Positions 25,501 to 33,354 of a stretch of DNA of 64,000 nucleotides are shown here, in pieces. A program made the translations under genes and the position numbers. Location: assembly GCF_014842255.1 (NCBI RefSeq), contig NZ_JACYVH010000004.1, forward strand, positions 222,399 to 286,398, in the 5' to 3' direction. Source of the DNA: Frigoribacterium sp. CFBP 13712. Lineage in GTDB: Bacteria; Actinomycetota; Actinomycetes; Actinomycetales; Microbacteriaceae. A model generated the notes under the pieces. It did no database searches. It was not told where the DNA came from and saw only the letters and a program-made list of their open reading frames with translations. Position 1 is the stretch's first letter; the number at the start of each line of letters is the position of its first letter.

Positions 25501-25659
25501 CGGGTACGAGCTGACGATGGCGATCTGCGGGAACTGGACGTTGGGCGCCAGCTCCTGCTTGAGCGACGTGAGCGCGACCCCGCCGAACACGGCGACGACG
25601 ATGGTGACGAGGGCGATCAGCGCGCGGTTGCGGAGGCTGAAGACGGACAGCAGATGCAC
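22504..25659 (-). CDS. RND family efflux transporter (HAE1/AcrB-type, SwrC-like)
   Basis: A 1051-residue proton-driven exporter of drugs, lipids or surfactants. It has the AcrB layout: TM1 at residues 12-32 (LIALVTIVVAVFGGVAL), a first large extracytoplasmic loop from FPQIAIVSSYPGATPEVV, TM2-6 around 340-500 with the charged helix TIAIGRVVDDSIVVIENI, a second loop, and TM7-12 ending VIGGLVSSTVLTLVVLPVLY. Without an adaptor or outer channel, as usual in Gram-positive bacteria. A cytoplasmic loop near 505-560 is Ala/Gly-rich and carries LTTRASDPT, encoded by a reversed dispersed element (24070-24079). It is preceded by a 13-bp hairpin at 25688-25722. Substrate unknown. Confidence 0.9.
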   Translation of the reverse strand: MHLLSVFSLRNRALIALVTIVVAVFGGVALTSLKQELAPNVQFPQIAIVSSYPGATPEVVNDDVSTPIEQAVQIIPGLEGTTATSSTSTSTVSAEFTYGTDLDNAEQKIQSAVNRLSLPDAVDTQVVTGSLDDLPIIQIAVTGYDDSEAQQLVDRLSDTTVPDLQKLDGVREASVFGDAGQRVTITPDRDALAAAGLTTQAFQDALDANGQLIPGGTITQDGQTLSIQAGSRLTGADQIAALPLLGGSSAVTIDDVADVALTSAPVTSISRVNGEPALTVAVTKTLDANTVDVSETVRDAIPALATDLGDDVDLTVVFDQAPFIQQSIDALAEEGLLGLAFAVIVILVFLLSIRSTIVTAISIPTSVLITFIGLQASGYTLNILTLGALTIAIGRVVDDSIVVIENIKRHLTSGADRLQAITTGVREVAGAITASTVTTVVVFLPLAFVGNITGELFRPFALTVTIALIASLFVALTIVPVLAYWFLRAPKAHKHAGSARGAAAAGAGADGSDGAVSGGAPAEELTTRASDPTAGAPLDRLRRIYVPVLRGTLRRPVVTILVAVLVLGGTAAAVPFMKTNFLGASGQNTFSVTQTLAPATSLDAQSDAATQVEEALEGVDGIETVQLTIGSSGTSIASFFGGSGDSTVTYSITTDESADQDVVQTDVRDRLDGLGDVGDIEVTASSGFGTSNDITIDVSAPDPDTLQTATDSVLSTVRELPGTAEASSNLASAQPIIGVQIDRDEAAALGLSEVAVGAIVSQAVQPLQVGSIEIDNSSIDVYTVAPTPPASLDELRAVELPGPTGPVRLDSIATIDETTGPTSVTTSDAVRTATVTVTPSGDDLSTASTEVTDALDGIDLPTGADTEIGGVTADQANAFSQLGLAVLIAILIVYIVMVATFRSLLQPFLLLVSIPFAATGAILLQIASGIPLGVASLIGVLMLVGIVVTNAIVLIDLVNQYRTRGLRVREALLEGASRRLRPILMTATATIFALLPMALGITGHGGFISQPLAIVVIGGLVSSTVLTLVVLPVLYFLVEGARERRAERRAG

Positions 25660-25687
25660 GGGACTCCGGTGGTGACGAGGAGAGCGG

Positions 25688-25722
25688 AGGAGGCGCGGTG
25701 CACGACGTCCACCGCGCCTCCT
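25688..25722. terminator. 13-bp perfect hairpin from paired dispersed elements
   Basis: AGGAGGCGCGGTG (25688-25700), 9-base loop, CACCGCGCCTCCT (25710-25722). It lies between two - strand genes and probably terminates the MocR transcript before the RND gene. A further single copy (25780-25797) lies just past the MocR stop. Confidence 0.7.
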
Positions 25723-25804
25723 ATTGTCACCACTCTCTCTGGGAACTGGCGGCCCTCTCTCATGCCCTGTGGAGAACCCGCCGAGGAGGCGCGGGTCGGC
25801 CCCC

Positions 25805-27262
25805 TCAGACCACCTCGGCCAGCAGCGGCGAGGCCGGCCCCTGCACGCCGTCGATGCCGTCCCAGGCGGCGCGCAGGGCGGTGAGCGCCCGGTCGGTCTC
25901 GTCGTCGCCGTACGAGAACGGCACGCGGAGGAACCGCTCGAACGCCCCGTCGACGCCGAACACGGGGCCGGCGGCGAGCAGCAGCCCCTCGCGCCGGGCG
26001 GCGAGGGTCAGCTGCGAGCTGACGGGGGCGCCGAGCCCCACCCAGGTGCTGAGCCCGCCCGCGGGCGACGGGACGTCCCACGAGGGGAACGCGGTGCGGA
26101 GGCCGGTCACGACGCGGTCGCGACCCCGTCTCAGGTGGGCGGCCCGCGCCTCCAGCACGCCGTCGAGGTCGGCGAGCAGCTCGGCGACGACCAGCTGCTC
26201 GAGCACGGGCGTGCCGAGGTCGCCGGCCGAGCGGGCGCGGACGAGGCGGTCGACGAGGGGGAGGTCGGCGCGGATCCAGCCGATCCGCAGCCCGCCCCAG
26301 AGCGACTTGCCCACCGACCCGATCGAGACGGCGGGCCCGTATGCCGCCATCGGCGACGGCCGACCGGCCGCCGCGCCGGCACCCGCGCCCCCGTCGATCG
26401 CCAGCTCCGCCATCGTCTCGTCGACGATCACGACGGTCCCCTCCGCCGCGGCCGCGTCCAGCACCCGCGCGCGCTGATCGGCCGGCATGGTCGCGCCCGT
26501 CGGGTTGTGGAAGTCGGGCATGAGGTACGCGACCGGCGGGCTCGTGCGCCGCAGCGTCTGCATCAGCGCCGCCTCGTCCCACCCGTCGCCGACGGTCACG
26601 CTGACCGGGACCAGCCGAGCGCCGGCGACCCGGAGCGCCTCGAACGCGTGCGGGTACCCGGGCGCCTCGACGACGGCGCGGTCGCCGCGGCCGACCAGCA
26701 CCCGCGCGAGCAGGGCGATGGCGTGCTGCGCGCCGAGGGTGACGACGATCTGGTCGGCGCTCGTCTCGAGCCCGCGGCGCCGGTACCGTTCGGCGATCGC
26801 CTCGCGCAGCACGGGTCGGCCGATCTTGTCGTAGCCCGAGTCGCCGAGGTAGGCGCCCAGTCGTCCGGCCGCGCGCTGGGCCGCCTCGGCGATGCCGTCG
26901 GCCGCGGGCAGGGCGGCCTTCGTCAGGTCGAGCAGCCCCTCGGTCGAGGCCGGTCGGGGCAGAGCGACGCGGGTCGGCAGCCGCACGACGCTGCCGCTCC
27001 CCCGCACGCTGTCGATGTGTCCGCCGTCGCGCAGCGTCGCGTAGGCGGCCGTGACCGTCGTGCGACTGACCCCGAGGTGGGTGCTGAGATCGCGTTCCGA
27101 CGGCAGGCGGGTGCCGACCGGCAGTCGTCCGTCGAGCACGAGCAGCCGGATCCGGTCGGCGAGCGCCAGATAACCGGGAGCCGAGGAGGCGCGCCACGAG
27201 TCGAGCAGCACCCCCAGCGCTCGCGACGAGACAGCAGTGGCACCGGGGTCGACGTTCGTCAC
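25805..27262 (-). CDS. yczR: MocR-type regulator: GntR winged helix fused to aminotransferase-like domain (YczR)
   Basis: A 485-residue PLP-binding transcription factor. Residues about 15-85 are a GntR winged helix (YLALADRIRLLVLDGRLPVG, SERDLSTHLGVSRTTVTAAY, RGSGSVVRLP). A fold-type I aminotransferase domain follows with PDFHNPTGATMP, IVDETMAELAIDGG and the PLP lysine in SIGSVGKSLWGGLRIGW. It is divergent from a YczE-type membrane gene, the arrangement known for YczR in several bacteria. The GTG at 27262 follows TAGGGT by six bases, so the mRNA may be leaderless. WRASSAPGY near residue 30 is encoded by a variant of the dispersed element (27179-27195). Symbol assigned by context and domain type. 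Confidence 0.85.
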   Translation of the reverse strand: MTNVDPGATAVSSRALGVLLDSWRASSAPGYLALADRIRLLVLDGRLPVGTRLPSERDLSTHLGVSRTTVTAAYATLRDGGHIDSVRGSGSVVRLPTRVALPRPASTEGLLDLTKAALPAADGIAEAAQRAAGRLGAYLGDSGYDKIGRPVLREAIAERYRRRGLETSADQIVVTLGAQHAIALLARVLVGRGDRAVVEAPGYPHAFEALRVAGARLVPVSVTVGDGWDEAALMQTLRRTSPPVAYLMPDFHNPTGATMPADQRARVLDAAAAEGTVVIVDETMAELAIDGGAGAGAAAGRPSPMAAYGPAVSIGSVGKSLWGGLRIGWIRADLPLVDRLVRARSAGDLGTPVLEQLVVAELLADLDGVLEARAAHLRRGRDRVVTGLRTAFPSWDVPSPAGGLSTWVGLGAPVSSQLTLAARREGLLLAAGPVFGVDGAFERFLRVPFSYGDDETDRALTALRAAWDGIDGVQGPASPLLAEVV

Positions 27263-27276
27263 GGTGCCACCCTAGG

Positions 27277-27315
27277 TCGATTGGCCTCTTGCCACCAGGC
27301 CACCTCGACGATTGG
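27277..27315. promoter_or_regulatory. Candidate YczR operator in the yczR-yczE divergent promoter
   Basis: CGATTGG occurs at 27278-27284 and again at 27309-27315, a 31-base step or about three helical turns. TGGCCT (27282-27287) is mirrored by AGGCCA (27297-27302). MocR proteins are known to bind such combined direct and inverted repeats. The site overlaps the predicted promoters of both genes. Confidence 0.6.
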
Positions 27316-27324
27316 ATCGGAGTC

Positions 27325-27951
27325 ATGCCCCTGATCCATCGCCTCCTCCGTCTCGCCGTCGGCCTGTTCGCCTACGGCTTCGCCATCGCCCTGATGGTGC
27401 GGGCCGGCATCGGGGTCGCACCGTGGGACGTCCTGACGCAGGGGCTCGCGAAGCACACGGGGCTCAGCTTCGGGCTCGTGACGTTCCTGACGAGCCTCGT
27501 CGTGCTGCTGCTCTGGATCCCGTTGAAGCAGCGACCGCGCTTCGGCACGGTCGCCAACACCCTGTCGATCGGGCCGGTCGCCGACTTCGGGCTGCATGTG
27601 CTGCCGCAGCAGAGCGTGTGGTGGGCGCAGGGGCTGACCTTCGCGGGCGGGCTGCTGCTGCTCGCCGTCGCGAGCGGGCTCTACATCGGCGCCGACTTCG
27701 GGCCCGGGCCGCGCGACGGTCTGATGCTCGGCATCCACCGGCGGTTCGGCTGGCGGGTGGGCGTGGCCCGCACCGCCATCGAGGTGTCCGTGCTGGCGGG
27801 CGGCTGGCTGCTCGGCGGGCAGGTCGGCATCGGCACGGCCGCCGAGGCTCTGCTGATCGGGCCGCTGGTCGCCGTCACCCTGCCGCTCTTCGCGCGTCGC
27901 CGGGCGGTGGCGGCGACCACGGGATCGACGCCTGCAGCCGTCGCGACGTGA
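27325..27951 (+). CDS. yczE: YczE/YitT-family integral membrane protein
   Basis: A 208-residue membrane protein with about five hydrophobic segments beginning LIHRLLRLAVGLFAYGFAIA, plus the family-typical RAGIGVAPWDVLTQGL and GADFGPGPRDGLMLGI motifs. The biochemical role of YczE proteins is not settled; the conserved divergent pairing with a PLP-binding MocR regulator suggests an amine or vitamin B6-related transport or signalling task. I use ATG 27325 because GGAG precedes it closely and the upstream codons are hydrophilic and unlike the family. The TGA stop (27949-27951) touches a long-form dispersed element at 27950-27967. Confidence 0.82.
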   Translation: MPLIHRLLRLAVGLFAYGFAIALMVRAGIGVAPWDVLTQGLAKHTGLSFGLVTFLTSLVVLLLWIPLKQRPRFGTVANTLSIGPVADFGLHVLPQQSVWWAQGLTFAGGLLLLAVASGLYIGADFGPGPRDGLMLGIHRRFGWRVGVARTAIEVSVLAGGWLLGGQVGIGTAAEALLIGPLVAVTLPLFARRRAVAATTGSTPAAVAT

Positions 27952-27967
27952 CCCGCGCCTCCTCGGC
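27950..27967 (-). repeat. Dispersed GGAGGCGCGG element, long form, after yczE
   Basis: Exact reverse copy of GCCGAGGAGGCGCGGGTC overlapping the last bases of the yczE stop codon. It is unpaired here, so it cannot form the hairpin seen elsewhere. Confidence 0.8.
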
Positions 27968-28059
27968 TCCCGCCCCGCCCTTGTCCACCTGCAGCACACA
28001 GAACGAGACGGTTCGGTGAACACGCGCGTGACCGGGGAATAACCGCGGCGCCGCAGTAG

Positions 28060-28087
28060 TTGACAGGCCCTCGGCACGGAGTAGAGT
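28060..28087 (+). promoter_or_regulatory. Promoter of the KimA-like permease
   Basis: TTGACA (28060-28065), 16 bases, TAGAGT (28082-28087), then eight bases to the GTG at 28096. The mRNA should start at or very near the start codon, leaving no room for a riboswitch. Confidence 0.6.
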
Positions 28088-28095
28088 CGCCGCTC

Positions 28096-30360
28096 GTGAC
28101 CAACGACACCCGGTCGCCGAAGCGGTGGCTGATCGGCGAACCGCTGCCCTCCGAGAAGCTCGACGGGCAGCTCCTCCCCAAGCACCTCGCGCTCCCCATC
28201 TTCGCGAGCGACCCGCTCAGCTCCGTGGCCTACGCGCCGCAGGAGCTGCTGATGATCCTGCTGATCGGCGGGCTCGGGTTCCTGACGCTCGCGCCGTGGG
28301 TCGCGGTCGCGGTGGTCGTGCTGCTGCTGGTCGTGGTCGCGTCGTACCGTCAGCTGATCAAGGCCTACCCCTCAGGAGGCGGTGATTACGAGGTCGCGCA
28401 CCGCAACCTCGGCGAGAAGGCCGGCCTGGTCGTCGCGTCCGCCCTGCTGGTCGACTACGTCATGACGGTGGCCGTCTCGGTGGCCTCGGGCGTCGACAAC
28501 ATCATCTCGGCCGTGCCCGAGCTCGCGCCGATCCGGGTCGAGCTGGCCATCTTCTTCGTCATCGCTCTGGCGGCGGTCAACCTGCGCGGCGTCCGCGAGT
28601 CGAGCAAGGCGTTCGCGATCCCCACCTACCTCTTCGTGTCGAGCGTCTTCGTGATGATCGTCATCGCGCTGGTGCGCACGGCCCTCGGCGACCCGCCCGT
28701 GGCCGAGAGCGCCGACTACACGGTGCAGGCCGATCAGCTGACGCAGGCGGCGTTCATCCTGCTGCTGCTGCGCGCGTTCTCGAGCGGCTGCTCGGCGCTG
28801 ACCGGCGTCGAGGCGATCGCGAACGGCGTGCCCGCCTTCCGTCGCCCCAAGGTCCAGAACGCTCAGAAGACGCTCGTGCTGATGGGCGGCATCGCGATCG
28901 TGCTGTTCGCCGGCCTCGTCGCCGTGGCGCTGATCGCGAAGGTGCACTACGCCGAAGACGCCTGCGATCTGCAGGGCTTCGTCGACTGCGAGGGCACGCC
29001 GCAGCGCAGCCTGATCGCGCAGATCGCGGCGTCGGTCTTCGGCGGCGCGCTCTTCGGAATCCCGTTCTATCTCATCCAGGCCTGCACGGCGGCGGTGCTG
29101 CTGCTGGCGGCGAACACGGCGTTCAACGGGTTCCCGCTGCTGGGGTCGATCCTCGCCCGCGACCAGTACGCGCCCAAGGCGCTGAACACCCGCGGCGACC
29201 GCCTGATCTACTCGAACGGCGTGATCGTGCTGGCCCTGGTCGCCTGCGCCATCCTGCTCGTCTACCAGGCGAGCGTCACCGGGCTGATCCAGCTGTACAT
29301 CATCGGGGTCTTCGTGTCGTTCACGCTCGGGCAGACCGGCATGGTCGTGCACTGGACGCGGATGCTGCGCGAGGGCTGCGCCGATCGGGGTGCGGTCTAC
29401 CGTGCGCGCGGCATCAACGCGTTCGGCGCGCTGCTGACGGCCTCGGTGCTGATCGTCGTGACCGTGACGAAGTTCACGCACGGCGCCTGGCTGGTGTTCG
29501 TCATCATGCCGATCCTGTTCACGCTGATGCTCGGGGTGAACCGCTACTACCGCGACGTGCTGGTCGAGATCGAGCCCGACGCGACGACGCAGTTCGGCTC
29601 GCACGGCGATCACGCGATCGTGCTGGTCGGCACGATGCAGAAGCCGGTGCTGAAGGCCCTCGACTACGCGATCGCGGCGCGGCACGAGTCGCTCGAGGCG
29701 ATCCACGTGGGCATCGACGACGAGGCGACGGCGCTGCTGCAGCGGCAGTGGGCCGAGCAGAACATCGAGGTGCCGCTGCGGATCGTGCCGTCGCCGTACC
29801 GCGACATCAGCATGCCGTTGATCAAGTACATCAAGGCGCATCGCGACGAGCACGGCAGCGAGGTCGTGACGGTCTACACGCCGATCTACATCGTCGGCCA
29901 CTGGTGGGAGTCGCTGCTGCACAACCACAAGAGCCGGCGCATCCGTCAGCGACTGATGCTCGTGCACGGCGTGACGATCTCGCTCGTGCCGTGGCTGCTC
30001 GACTCGTCTGAGGTGCTCTACGGACGCCGCTCGCGGCCGATCCCCGGGCAGGACCGCCGCGGCGAGCCGATCCGTCCCACGCCGGTGCAGCGCCGTCCGC
30101 TCGAGCCGGCCGGTCGTCGGTCGGAGGCCGCCGGTGGTTCGCTCGGCGCCGACGCGGGCCCGTCGGGGCGTGCCGGAGCCGCGATCGAAGGAGGCGCGGT
30201 GCAGCGCGGACTCGACGCGCAGCCCTCGAAGACGGCCCCGTCGCAGACCCCGGGCGCTCCCGGTTCGGCGAAGAGCAGGCGCGGCGGAGGCTCCGCGGCC
30301 CGGAAGGCCCGATCGGCCGCCCGCAACTCGACCGGAGCCGCGCCGCGCAAGCGGAAGTAG
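28096..30360 (+). CDS. APC-superfamily permease resembling the potassium importer KimA
   Basis: A 754-residue membrane transporter. The N-terminus WLIGEPLPSEKLDGQLLPKH, then LALPIFASDPLSSVAYAPQE and the stretch GEKAGLVVASALLVDYVMTV, resembles Bacillus KimA (YdaO), a c-di-AMP-controlled K+ importer; other APC amino-acid permeases share parts of this. About twelve membrane segments run to residue 475, then a cytoplasmic universal-stress-like domain (HAIVLVGTMQKPVLKALDYA, YTPIYIVGHWWESLLHN) and a 110-residue basic, disordered tail ending APRKRK. I use the GTG at 28096 because the promoter ends eight bases before it. Potassium as substrate is inferred from resemblance only. A GGAGGCGCGG core (30190-30199) lies in the tail. 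Confidence 0.7.
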   Translation: MTNDTRSPKRWLIGEPLPSEKLDGQLLPKHLALPIFASDPLSSVAYAPQELLMILLIGGLGFLTLAPWVAVAVVVLLLVVVASYRQLIKAYPSGGGDYEVAHRNLGEKAGLVVASALLVDYVMTVAVSVASGVDNIISAVPELAPIRVELAIFFVIALAAVNLRGVRESSKAFAIPTYLFVSSVFVMIVIALVRTALGDPPVAESADYTVQADQLTQAAFILLLLRAFSSGCSALTGVEAIANGVPAFRRPKVQNAQKTLVLMGGIAIVLFAGLVAVALIAKVHYAEDACDLQGFVDCEGTPQRSLIAQIAASVFGGALFGIPFYLIQACTAAVLLLAANTAFNGFPLLGSILARDQYAPKALNTRGDRLIYSNGVIVLALVACAILLVYQASVTGLIQLYIIGVFVSFTLGQTGMVVHWTRMLREGCADRGAVYRARGINAFGALLTASVLIVVTVTKFTHGAWLVFVIMPILFTLMLGVNRYYRDVLVEIEPDATTQFGSHGDHAIVLVGTMQKPVLKALDYAIAARHESLEAIHVGIDDEATALLQRQWAEQNIEVPLRIVPSPYRDISMPLIKYIKAHRDEHGSEVVTVYTPIYIVGHWWESLLHNHKSRRIRQRLMLVHGVTISLVPWLLDSSEVLYGRRSRPIPGQDRRGEPIRPTPVQRRPLEPAGRRSEAAGGSLGADAGPSGRAGAAIEGGAVQRGLDAQPSKTAPSQTPGAPGSAKSRRGGGSAARKARSAARNSTGAAPRKRK

Positions 30361-30362
30361 CC

Positions 30363-30423
30363 ATCGAGACGACCCGAACGGGGCAGCCCCACCCGCCGAG
30401 GGCCCGTTTCGAGTCATCTCGAT
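30363..30423. terminator. Inverted repeat directly after the KimA-like gene
   Basis: A 20-base left arm from 30363 (ATCGAGACGACCCGAACGGG) is mirrored with three differences at 30403-30423. It begins two bases past the stop codon, fitting a factor-independent terminator without T-run. Confidence 0.6.
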
Positions 30424-30566
30424 GCTTGCGACCCGGGTCGCTGCGCGGGGCGCTCGACCCCCGAACAGGGGGCGGCCCGCCTTCTGGCCCCGCACCTCCT
30501 CCGGTTAGGCTCATCGGACGCCAACACCGGGCGACCTACCGATCGCCGCCCCTGGGAGCCCCACAC

Positions 30567-31628
30567 ATGACCGACATCTTCGACTTCGGCCCTGACGAGC
30601 AGAACAAGCGCGGTGACGAGCCCGAGACCCGTCGTGGGCGCAAGAAGCGCATGTCCCGTCCGGTGAAGACGCTGATTGTCGTGGCATCGGTCCTGGTCGG
30701 CATCCTTGTGATCGTCGGCGTGGCCGGGGGTCTCTACGCGATGAACCTCGCGCGCACCTTCGACGACCGCACGACGACGCTGCCCGAAGCGTTCCCCGAG
30801 GAGTCGACTCGCCCCACGGCCTCGGCCACCGGCGCCATGAACATCCTCCTGATGGGCTCGGACTCCCGAGGCGACGAGACCAACCTCGAAGACGCGTCGT
30901 CGTCCGACCAGCGCACCGACACGATGATGCTGATGCACATCGACGCCGACCGGAAGAATGTCTACGTCATGTCGATCATGCGCGACCTCTACGTACCCAT
31001 CCCGGGCAATGGCGAGAACAAGATCAACGCGGCCTTCGCCTACGGCGGGTCCCCGCTGACCGTGCAGACGATCGAGCAGCTCACCGGCGCCCGCATCGAC
31101 CACGTCGCGATCATCGACTTCGAGGGCTTCTCGGGCATGACCACGGCCATCGGCGGCGTCGACGTCGTGAGCGACAAGGCCTTCACTGCACGCGGCACGC
31201 AGATCCAGGTGGGCACGAACCACCTCGAGGGTGAGGACGCCCTGAACTTCGTGCGCGAGCGCTACTCGTTCACCGACGGCGACTACACCCGCGTCGAGAA
31301 CCAGCAGCGCTTCCTCCAGGCGGTCGCCGACAAGCTGATCTCGCGCGACACCCTGACCAACCCCGGGGCGATCACGAACTTCGTCGGCTCGGTCTCGGAC
31401 TACCTCACGATCGACGACACTCTCGATGCAGGGGCAATCGCGTCGCTCGGCGTCAGCCTGCGAGACGTGAAGAACGACAACATCAAGTTCTTCACGATTC
31501 CGACGTCGGGCACGGGGATGATCGGCGGACAGTCGGTCGTGCTGCAGGCCGAGGGTCAGATGCCGGGCCTCCGCGACGCGCTGGCCAACGACACCCTCGA
31601 CGCGTACCTGCCGACGCTGCAGGGCTGA
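30567..31628 (+). CDS. LytR-CpsA-Psr (LCP) family cell-wall polymer ligase
   Basis: A 353-residue membrane-anchored enzyme that transfers lipid-linked polymers onto peptidoglycan (or arabinogalactan-like targets) outside the cell. A basic cytoplasmic N-terminus (ETRRGRKKRMSRPVK) precedes one membrane segment (about 35-60). The LCP domain shows MNILLMGSDSRGDE, RTDTMMLMHIDADRKNVYVM, SIMRDLYVPIPG, NKINAAFAYGG, GGVDVV and LNFVRERYSF plus the conserved arginines. ATG 30567 with GGAG upstream is preferred over the long open frame before it; a TAGGCT box at 30506-30511 implies a leader of about 50 bases. It precedes the exopolysaccharide genes, so it may attach that polymer to the wall. Confidence 0.92.
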   Translation: MTDIFDFGPDEQNKRGDEPETRRGRKKRMSRPVKTLIVVASVLVGILVIVGVAGGLYAMNLARTFDDRTTTLPEAFPEESTRPTASATGAMNILLMGSDSRGDETNLEDASSSDQRTDTMMLMHIDADRKNVYVMSIMRDLYVPIPGNGENKINAAFAYGGSPLTVQTIEQLTGARIDHVAIIDFEGFSGMTTAIGGVDVVSDKAFTARGTQIQVGTNHLEGEDALNFVRERYSFTDGDYTRVENQQRFLQAVADKLISRDTLTNPGAITNFVGSVSDYLTIDDTLDAGAIASLGVSLRDVKNDNIKFFTIPTSGTGMIGGQSVVLQAEGQMPGLRDALANDTLDAYLPTLQG

Positions 31629-31863
31629 TCTCGATGGCCGAGGAAGCGCGCGCGGCCCTTCCGCTCGCGTCCCCCTTTCGCAGGACTGGGAAGCTGTACC
31701 CCACTCATGTCGTTGCATGTAAACGACGAGGAATCATTACTATTAGTGACTTAGGGCGTTGATGCCGCTGCCACGACCCGGTGGTTCGCGCGTGCGTCCG
31801 GCACTGATCCGTGCTCATACCCGTTTGTGCTGACTCGAAGACTGCCCGAGGGGGACAGGACTG

Positions 31864-33354
31864 TTGACGACTGCTTCCTCTGAATCGACTTTGCGACATG
31901 GGCTCGTAGGTGACGCCCCGGCGCCCTGGGCTCGAAACTACGCTCGGCGCCTGACACTGACCGACACTATCGTCGTCCTCTTCGCCGTCGCGGCGGGCGA
32001 GTTGACCTGGTACGCGATGAACGTCGGTTCGCTGGCGGATCGGCTGGCCTGGGGTGACCTCGCCACGAGGCACACCGTGGTGAGCGTCCTCCTGCTCGCC
32101 GCTTGGCTGCTCGTCCTCACCGCCTACGGCACCCGTGACTCCCGCATCATCGGGCAGGGCACCCTCGAGTACAAGCGGGTCCTCGAGTCGTCGCTGATGC
32201 TCTTCGGCGTGTTCGCGATCTTCGCCGTCGTCTTCCGGCTCGATCTGGGGCGCAGTTTCGTGCTGACGTCGTTCCCGGTCGCCGCGGTCGGCCTCGTGCT
32301 CACGCGGTGGGGATGGCGGCAGTGGCTCGTCGCGCAGCGTCGCGTCGGACAGTACTCGGCCAAGGCCCTCCTCGTCGGCTCACGCCACTCCGTCGAGCAT
32401 CTGGCCGACAATCTCTCGGGCCAGCCGTCCGCCGGCTACCGTCCGGTTCTAGCCTGCGTGCCGCACGGCACGTCAGGCAGCACGATCGGCACGGCGGGCG
32501 TCCCCATTGCGGGCGGCCTCAACGATGTGACGGCCGTCCTCGCCCGGCAGCCCGTCGACTGCGTCATCGTCACGAGCAGCGACGAGCTCTCGCCTCTCGC
32601 GGTGAGGCAACTCGGATGGTCGCTGGAGGAGTCGGGTACGCAGCTGATCGTGGCCCCCGCACTGACCGATATCGCGGGGCCGCGGATGCACACCCGCCCC
32701 GTGGCCGGCCTGCCGTTGATCCACGTGGAGTCACCGGTGTTCGCCGGTCGCAAGGCGTGGACGAAGACGGCCATGGACCGGGTGGCGGCCGGGCTGGCCG
32801 TCGTCCTGTTGTCACCTGTCCTGCTGGCGATCACGATCGCAGTGGCGTCGACCTCGAGCGGGCCGATCATCTTCCGTCAGCAACGGGTGGGCCTCGGCGG
32901 CGAGACCTTCACGATGTTCAAGTTCCGATCCATGCGGGTGGACGCCGAGGCGCAGTTGGCGAAGCTCCAGGCGGAGCAGCGCGATGCCGGCAACCAGGTC
33001 CTCTTCAAGATGAAGAACGATCCGCGGGTCACGCGTGTCGGGGCGTTCCTCCGTCGCTACAGCCTCGACGAGCTGCCGCAGCTGTTCAACGTGCTAAACG
33101 GCACGATGTCGCTGGTGGGCCCGCGCCCGCCCCTCGACGCCGAGACGAAGGCCTACGAGAAGCACAACTTCCGCCGATTCCTCGTCCGCCCCGGCATCAC
33201 CGGGCTGTGGCAGGTCAGTGGCCGGAGCGACCTCTCCTGGGAGGACTCGGTCCGTCTGGACCTCTACTACGTCGAGAACTGGTCCGTCCTCAACGATCTG
33301 ATCCTACTCGGACGCACGGCACGCGCCGTCTTCCTTGGAAGCGGTGCCTACTAA
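31864..33354 (+). CDS. Polyprenyl-phosphate sugar-1-phosphate transferase (exopolysaccharide initiating enzyme)
   Basis: A 496-residue WbaP/CpsE-type membrane enzyme that starts repeat-unit synthesis by placing a sugar-1-phosphate (often glucose or galactose) on undecaprenyl phosphate. Four membrane segments occupy residues about 30-160, then a Rossmann-like domain ([13 protein letters not shown]). The catalytic end has a re-entrant helix ([20 protein letters not shown]), [44 protein letters not shown] and [14 protein letters not shown]. The start is TTG at 31864 behind a GAGGGGGA ribosome site. It is still GC-rich like the native genome. First gene of the + half of the locus; the next gene's ATG follows its stop with no gap. 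Confidence 0.92.
   Translation: MTTASSESTLRHGLVGDAPAPWARNYARRLTLTDTIVVLFAVAAGELTWYAMNVGSLADRLAWGDLATRHTVVSVLLLAAWLLVLTAYGTRDSRIIGQGTLEYKRVLESSLMLFGVFAIFAVVFRLDLGRSFVLTSFPVAAVGLVLTRWGWRQWLVAQRRVGQYSAKALLVGSRHSVEHLADNLSGQPSAGYRPVLACVPHGTSGSTIGTAGVPIAGGLNDVTAVLARQPVDCVIVTSSDELSPLAVRQLGWSLEESGTQLIVAPALTDIAGPRMHTRPVAGLPLIHVESPVFAGRKAWTKTAMDRVAAGLAVVLLSPVLLAITIAVASTSSGPIIFRQQRVGLGGETFTMFKFRSMRVDAEAQLAKLQAEQRDAGNQVLFKMKNDPRVTRVGAFLRRYSLDELPQLFNVLNGTMSLVGPRPPLDAETKAYEKHNFRRFLVRPGITGLWQVSGRSDLSWEDSVRLDLYYVENWSVLNDLILLGRTARAVFLGSGAY

Noticed and set aside
22648-25884. 1078-codon forward frame opposite the RND exporter
   Set aside because: Complement of a well supported transporter gene; translation is Asp/Arg/Gly-rich noise.
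28060-28095. c-di-AMP (ydaO-type) riboswitch before the KimA-like gene
   Set aside because: The predicted promoter ends eight bases before the start codon, leaving no transcribed leader for a riboswitch.
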